This document shows positions 60,898-64,000 of a DNA stretch of 64,000 nt, one piece after another (position 1 is the first letter of the stretch; each line of letters begins with the position of its first letter). The stretch is from a bacterium (GTDB lineage: Bacteria; Cyanobacteriota; Vampirovibrionia; Obscuribacterales; Obscuribacteraceae): contig JAGOSY010000003.1 in assembly GCA_018062085.1 (NCBI GenBank), forward strand, positions 137,215 to 201,214, read 5' to 3'. Both the position numbers and the translations under genes were made by a program. The notes below the pieces were generated by a model, which was given only the letters and a program-made list of their open reading frames with translations, searched no databases and was not told where the DNA came from.

Positions 60898-61877
60898 TCA
60901 AACATCTCACTAACTGATGAATCATCATGAATACGCCAAATGGCTTCGCCCAGCAGTTCGGCCACAGATAGAGCGACAATTTTCTTAGACATGTGGGTCA
61001 TATCATGAGGAATTGAATTAGTGACAATCAATTGCTCGATTGGTGACTCTTCTAAACGCTCATTGGCTGGGCCGGAGAGCACAGCATGGGTGGCACAGGC
61101 AAATACCCGAGTAGCGCCTTCTTTTATAAGAAGCTCAGCGCCCTTGACCAAGGTGCCAGCGGTATCGACCATGTCGTCAACCATAATGGCTGTTCTGCCT
61201 CTGACGTCACCGACCACGCTCATCACTTCAGCTACATTATGCTTGGTGCGACGTTTGTCGATAATAGCGATTGGGGCGTCGTCTAGCTTTTTAGCGAAGG
61301 CCCGGGTGCGCGACACGCCGCCGACATCAGGAGAGACGAGAACCATATCGCTCAAATTCAAGTCACGGACATATTTAAGCAAAACAGGGCTGGCATATAA
61401 GTGATCGACCAGAATGTTGAAGAAGCCCATAATCTGCGGCGCATGCAGGTCAAGGGCAACCACCCTCTGAGCGCCAGCGGTGGTGAGCAAGTCGGCAATG
61501 AGCTTAGCTGTGATGGCTTCGCGACCAGCGGCCTTTCTGTCTTGGCGGCCGTAGCCGTAATATGGCATTACAACAGTGATGCGACCGGCTGAAGCGCGCT
61601 TCAGGGCATCAATAAGAATGAGCAGCTCCATCAGGTTTTCGTTTACTGGAGTGCAAGTAGGCTGAATAATGAAGCAATCCATGCCCCTGACGCTTTCTTG
61701 CAGCTGCACATAAATCTCGCCATCGGAGAACGGTTTGATTTTAATCGGTGTCAGCGGCAGCCCCAGGTGATCGGCCACTTCCTTGGCCAGCTCCGGATTG
61801 GCGGTTCCCGCGAGTATCTTCAGCTCAGGCTTCACGCCTGGTAAAGAGGTCTGTCTGGCAGGCATTTGAGCAACCAT
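60894..61877 (-). CDS. prs: Ribose-phosphate pyrophosphokinase (PRPP synthetase)
   Basis: Prs makes phosphoribosyl pyrophosphate from ribose 5-phosphate and ATP for nucleotide, His and Trp synthesis. The 327-residue product starts at the ATG with GGGGA upstream (a TTG four codons earlier is possible). Motifs seen are the FSDGEIYVQL loop, MPYYGYGRQDRK, ALDLHAPQIMGFF, VSPDVGGVSRT and the PRPP-binding MVDDMVDTAGTL. Length and motifs are those of class I enzymes. It is followed by the overlapping MBL hydrolase gene. Confidence 0.95.
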   Translation of the reverse strand: MVAQMPARQTSLPGVKPELKILAGTANPELAKEVADHLGLPLTPIKIKPFSDGEIYVQLQESVRGMDCFIIQPTCTPVNENLMELLILIDALKRASAGRITVVMPYYGYGRQDRKAAGREAITAKLIADLLTTAGAQRVVALDLHAPQIMGFFNILVDHLYASPVLLKYVRDLNLSDMVLVSPDVGGVSRTRAFAKKLDDAPIAIIDKRRTKHNVAEVMSVVGDVRGRTAIMVDDMVDTAGTLVKGAELLIKEGATRVFACATHAVLSGPANERLEESPIEQLIVTNSIPHDMTHMSKKIVALSVAELLGEAIWRIHDDSSVSEMFE

Positions 61878-62161
61878 GCTAATCCCCAAGGAGAGTCAAT
61901 GTCAGAGTATGTAAATGGGCACAGTAATTATAACGGAACTTCTGTTCTGACAACCAAACCTGGCTGAAGTATTACGCTTTTACGCAGGCTAAAAGCGCTA
62001 TTTTGGCGCCCCAGAGCCGATTAATGTGGATAAGTTTATTAACTTGGGGGTTAATCGAATATGTTGAGAAGAGCTGTTAAACAAACTAAGGTCTAAGTGC
62101 ATCAAAGAAACTGATGAAATGCAGAATGATTCGACCTAGGGCATCAGTAGGAAGGTAATTT

Positions 62162-63169
62162 ATGAAAAATTGCATCTCAAAGGTTGCAATAGCAGCTTTA
62201 ATTGCAGGAAGTTTACAGACTCTGCCAGCCAAGGCCGACTCAAATATAGTGAATGAAGGCTATTACCCGATTGTCTATGTAACAAGAGCAATCAAGGCAG
62301 GCTCTTTTATTACTCAAGTTACAGACATCGGCGTGGCACAAGTACCCCGTGATGAAAGCTACTTGCGGTCAGCTCTTTCACCAAGAGAAATACTCGGCTT
62401 CAAAACTAAAAGGGCGCTACGAAAGAATCAAATTATTAGCACGCAAGACCTCGCGTCTAATACCCGCGTGAAACTGCCAGGCATTTCACAGGCGAAAATT
62501 ACAGCAATGGAATATAGGCCTATAGCCTATTCCACAAGGAATATAGCTGCTGGAACTGTCATAGCGTCTTATTCAGATCTCAATGTAATTGAAAGATCCA
62601 AGAAGGATGCAAACAGCGGTTGCGTATTCTCACCTTTAGAAATTTTGGGATACAAAACCAAAGCGGATCTTCAGAAGAATCAAATGATTTCTTATGGAGA
62701 TATAGACTTTAACTCGCGCATTAACGGCTTTCGCAATATAACAGAAACCCTGAACTTTACCGAGCAACTGAGGATAGCACGCAAAAAATGGAACTCGCCC
62801 AGCGATCATTATAGGGAACTCTGCGCCCCCGAACGCTATAACCAAGGAGGCGGAGTAGTTATAGCGACCAGAAATATTCCAAAGGGCACTTTGATATTAG
62901 AAGCTGCTGATGTCGAGATTCTGATCGTGCCGCAGAGCCACATACCGGGTGGTGCGCTTGTTTCACCATTTCGCGCTATTGGGGGTAAAACAAAATACGC
63001 AATATCCAAAAACGAGCTGATTTGTATGCACGAACTCGATTTTAGTGCACCCTTATCAAAGAGCCAACGGCAGCTAATAAAGGAAAAGTATCGAATCGCT
63101 GGCAAAAAATGGACAGGAATTTCAGTAGATGCCTTCATGCGTGAAGACCGGGTCTTAAAACTGAAATGA
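62162..63169 (+). CDS. Exported protein with three SAF-like domains
   Basis: This is a 335-residue protein starting at an ATG with GGAAGG 6 nt upstream. A signal peptide (AIAALIAGSLQTLPAKA) precedes three repeats of about 65-70 residues followed by short linkers. Each has a pattern V(Y/A)(V/S)TR.I.AG(S/T).I, then D(I/L), SP.(E/A)I(L/G)G.KTK and .KN(Q/E).I. This is the SAF/CpaB/FlgA-N type fold, found in pilus and flagellar assembly factors and some antifreeze-like proteins. No flagellar or Flp pilus genes are in view. Two similar exported genes follow. Confidence 0.65.
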   Translation: MKNCISKVAIAALIAGSLQTLPAKADSNIVNEGYYPIVYVTRAIKAGSFITQVTDIGVAQVPRDESYLRSALSPREILGFKTKRALRKNQIISTQDLASNTRVKLPGISQAKITAMEYRPIAYSTRNIAAGTVIASYSDLNVIERSKKDANSGCVFSPLEILGYKTKADLQKNQMISYGDIDFNSRINGFRNITETLNFTEQLRIARKKWNSPSDHYRELCAPERYNQGGGVVIATRNIPKGTLILEAADVEILIVPQSHIPGGALVSPFRAIGGKTKYAISKNELICMHELDFSAPLSKSQRQLIKEKYRIAGKKWTGISVDAFMREDRVLKLK

Positions 63170-63192
63170 CTTCAAGGTAAGGTTCATATATT

Positions 63193-63852
63193 TTGCAGAT
63201 AAACCAAACTTCCTATGTAAGTCAAATACATGCGCTTCAATCAATTTTAGTGCGTGTATTTAGCGCCATAATTGTGTCCTCGCTTGCGCCCATGAGTGCC
63301 AATGGAGAGCAACCAATACCCAATCGTCTAGTATCGTTGATACAGTGCAGCAAAAATATTGCCGTAGGTTCAACAATTACCAGCGATTCTCTTAAAACTG
63401 TCAGAGTCACGCAGAAGGACAGGCCACCTGATGCGATATACGATCGTTGGATTGCTATCGGCAGGAAGGCAACTAAGCCTTTAACAAAAGGGCAAGTGAT
63501 GCACTTTAGCGACGCACTTTCCCCAGATTTGTTGGAGGCATCGAATAGAGAATGTATTATGAGAATGCAGGGTGACTATTCAACAAGAACTGAAGACATA
63601 GATCGTAGTATCTACGCGCTTATACCAATTCTTCGTTCGGCTCACGACATTCCAGCAGGTGCAACCATTTCAGCAGTTGACCTAGTCACGGATCAAATCA
63701 AAGAAGTAAATTGTCCGGGCGATTCAGTTGGTGACCTTTGGGTCGTAGAAGGACGAAAAGCTATTCATCCAATTAAAGCTAGCGAATATATTTATTATCA
63801 CGATGCTATTCCCCCTGCAGAATGGCGGAAATGGTTAGAGGGAAAGTATTAA
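63193..63852 (+). CDS. Exported protein with two SAF-like domains
   Basis: This is a 219-residue reading from TTG; a GTG 19 codons downstream (VRVFSAIIVSSL) is an alternative start just before the signal core. After the signal (cleavage near SANG|EQ) come two SAF-like units: CSKNIAVGSTITSDSLKTVRV with GRKATKPLTKGQVM, and RSAHDIPAGATISAVDLV with EGRKAIHPIKASEYI. It is 24 nt behind the three-domain protein and probably in the same operon. The function is unknown. Confidence 0.6.
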   Translation: MQINQTSYVSQIHALQSILVRVFSAIIVSSLAPMSANGEQPIPNRLVSLIQCSKNIAVGSTITSDSLKTVRVTQKDRPPDAIYDRWIAIGRKATKPLTKGQVMHFSDALSPDLLEASNRECIMRMQGDYSTRTEDIDRSIYALIPILRSAHDIPAGATISAVDLVTDQIKEVNCPGDSVGDLWVVEGRKAIHPIKASEYIYYHDAIPPAEWRKWLEGKY

Positions 63853-63910
63853 GTGCAACTGGCTTGTGTAACGCAATTCAAACTGAAGTGACAACGAAGG
63901 AGGGCAACTA

Positions 63911-64000
63911 ATGTTTAGAGCCGCTGTCGCGTTCATGTTCGCTATACTTATATTGCTTGTAAATTTGACAAGTCCAGCTCAAGCTGAAATTGAAAACCGA
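63911..64000 (+). CDS. Exported protein, 5' end only
   Basis: Thirty codons run to the window edge from an ATG with GGAGGG upstream. They encode a signal peptide (AAVAFMFAILILLVNLTSPAQA). Its position behind two SAF-domain genes suggests a third member of the series, which cannot be confirmed from this fragment. Confidence 0.55.
   Translation, partial: MFRAAVAFMFAILILLVNLTSPAQAEIENR

Noticed and set aside
62025..62033. TGTGGATAA, a perfect DnaA-box match upstream of the SAF gene
   Set aside because: A single box without clustered partners, AT-rich unwinding region or dnaA/dnaN nearby is not enough for an origin.

Overview
The window reads as one continuous bacterial chromosome segment with the standard genetic code, moderate GC, many GTG and TTG starts, and dense genes in short same-strand runs. 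No rRNA, tRNA, CRISPR array, transposase or phage gene was seen. The mix is an envelope-rich, non-phototrophic repertoire: many exported TPR and low-complexity proteins, Lgt, a parvulin lipoprotein, an amidase with an Ala/Ser-rich region, TonB-C-like domains, a long-form HPF and a type IV secretion-like locus. It would fit the Melainabacteria/Vampirovibrionia (Obscuribacter-like) relatives of cyanobacteria. That placement is an impression from gene content and was not tested by alignment.

Region 1 (1-16.6 kb, all minus strand) is an accessory secretion or conjugation-like locus. In transcription order it holds two related exported Pro/Gly-rich proteins, two more exported low-complexity proteins, and three copies of a small exported protein whose predicted mature chains are identical. 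These are followed by three proteins carrying copies of a motif from the N-terminal part of VirB6/TrbL, then a 2168-residue VirB6/TrbL-like protein, a zinc-ribbon/TPR protein and a VirB3-like fragment at the edge. A recurring upstream motif (core TGGGRAAxACC) lies before most transcription units, usually 24-26 nt ahead of a -10-like hexamer, so the locus may be one co-regulated set.

Region 2 (17-31 kb) is mostly core: a coiled-coil protein, rarA with a small membrane ORF, a TPR protein, a membrane thioredoxin with an ABC transporter pair, a 2H phosphoesterase, uvrC overlapping radA, then lgt with two tandem exported paralogues. Region 3 (31-38.3 kb) holds a 1266-residue TPR protein built of about 220-residue super-repeats, two tandem TPR/TonB-C-like genes that both look split by one-base shifts at A-runs, and hpf. 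Region 4 (38.5-51.9 kb) contains a TIM-barrel glycosidase-like protein, thpR with an unusual SIS repeat, an amidase, mnmA, a TPR protein, and mfd followed by a parvulin lipoprotein.

Region 5 (52-64 kb) holds two overlapping 726-residue histidine-kinase-like genes with complementary defects. One keeps the phosphoacceptor His but has a degraded ATPase domain; the other has an intact ATPase domain but Arg in place of His. It continues with a TPR protein, a rhomboid protease, an ESESGG-repeat exported protein, a GAF/GGDEF-like protein, an MBL hydrolase, prs, and a run of exported SAF-domain proteins that leaves the window.

The strongest candidates for something undescribed are the VirB6-module family with its triplicated small exported protein and shared upstream motif, and the complementary histidine kinase pair.
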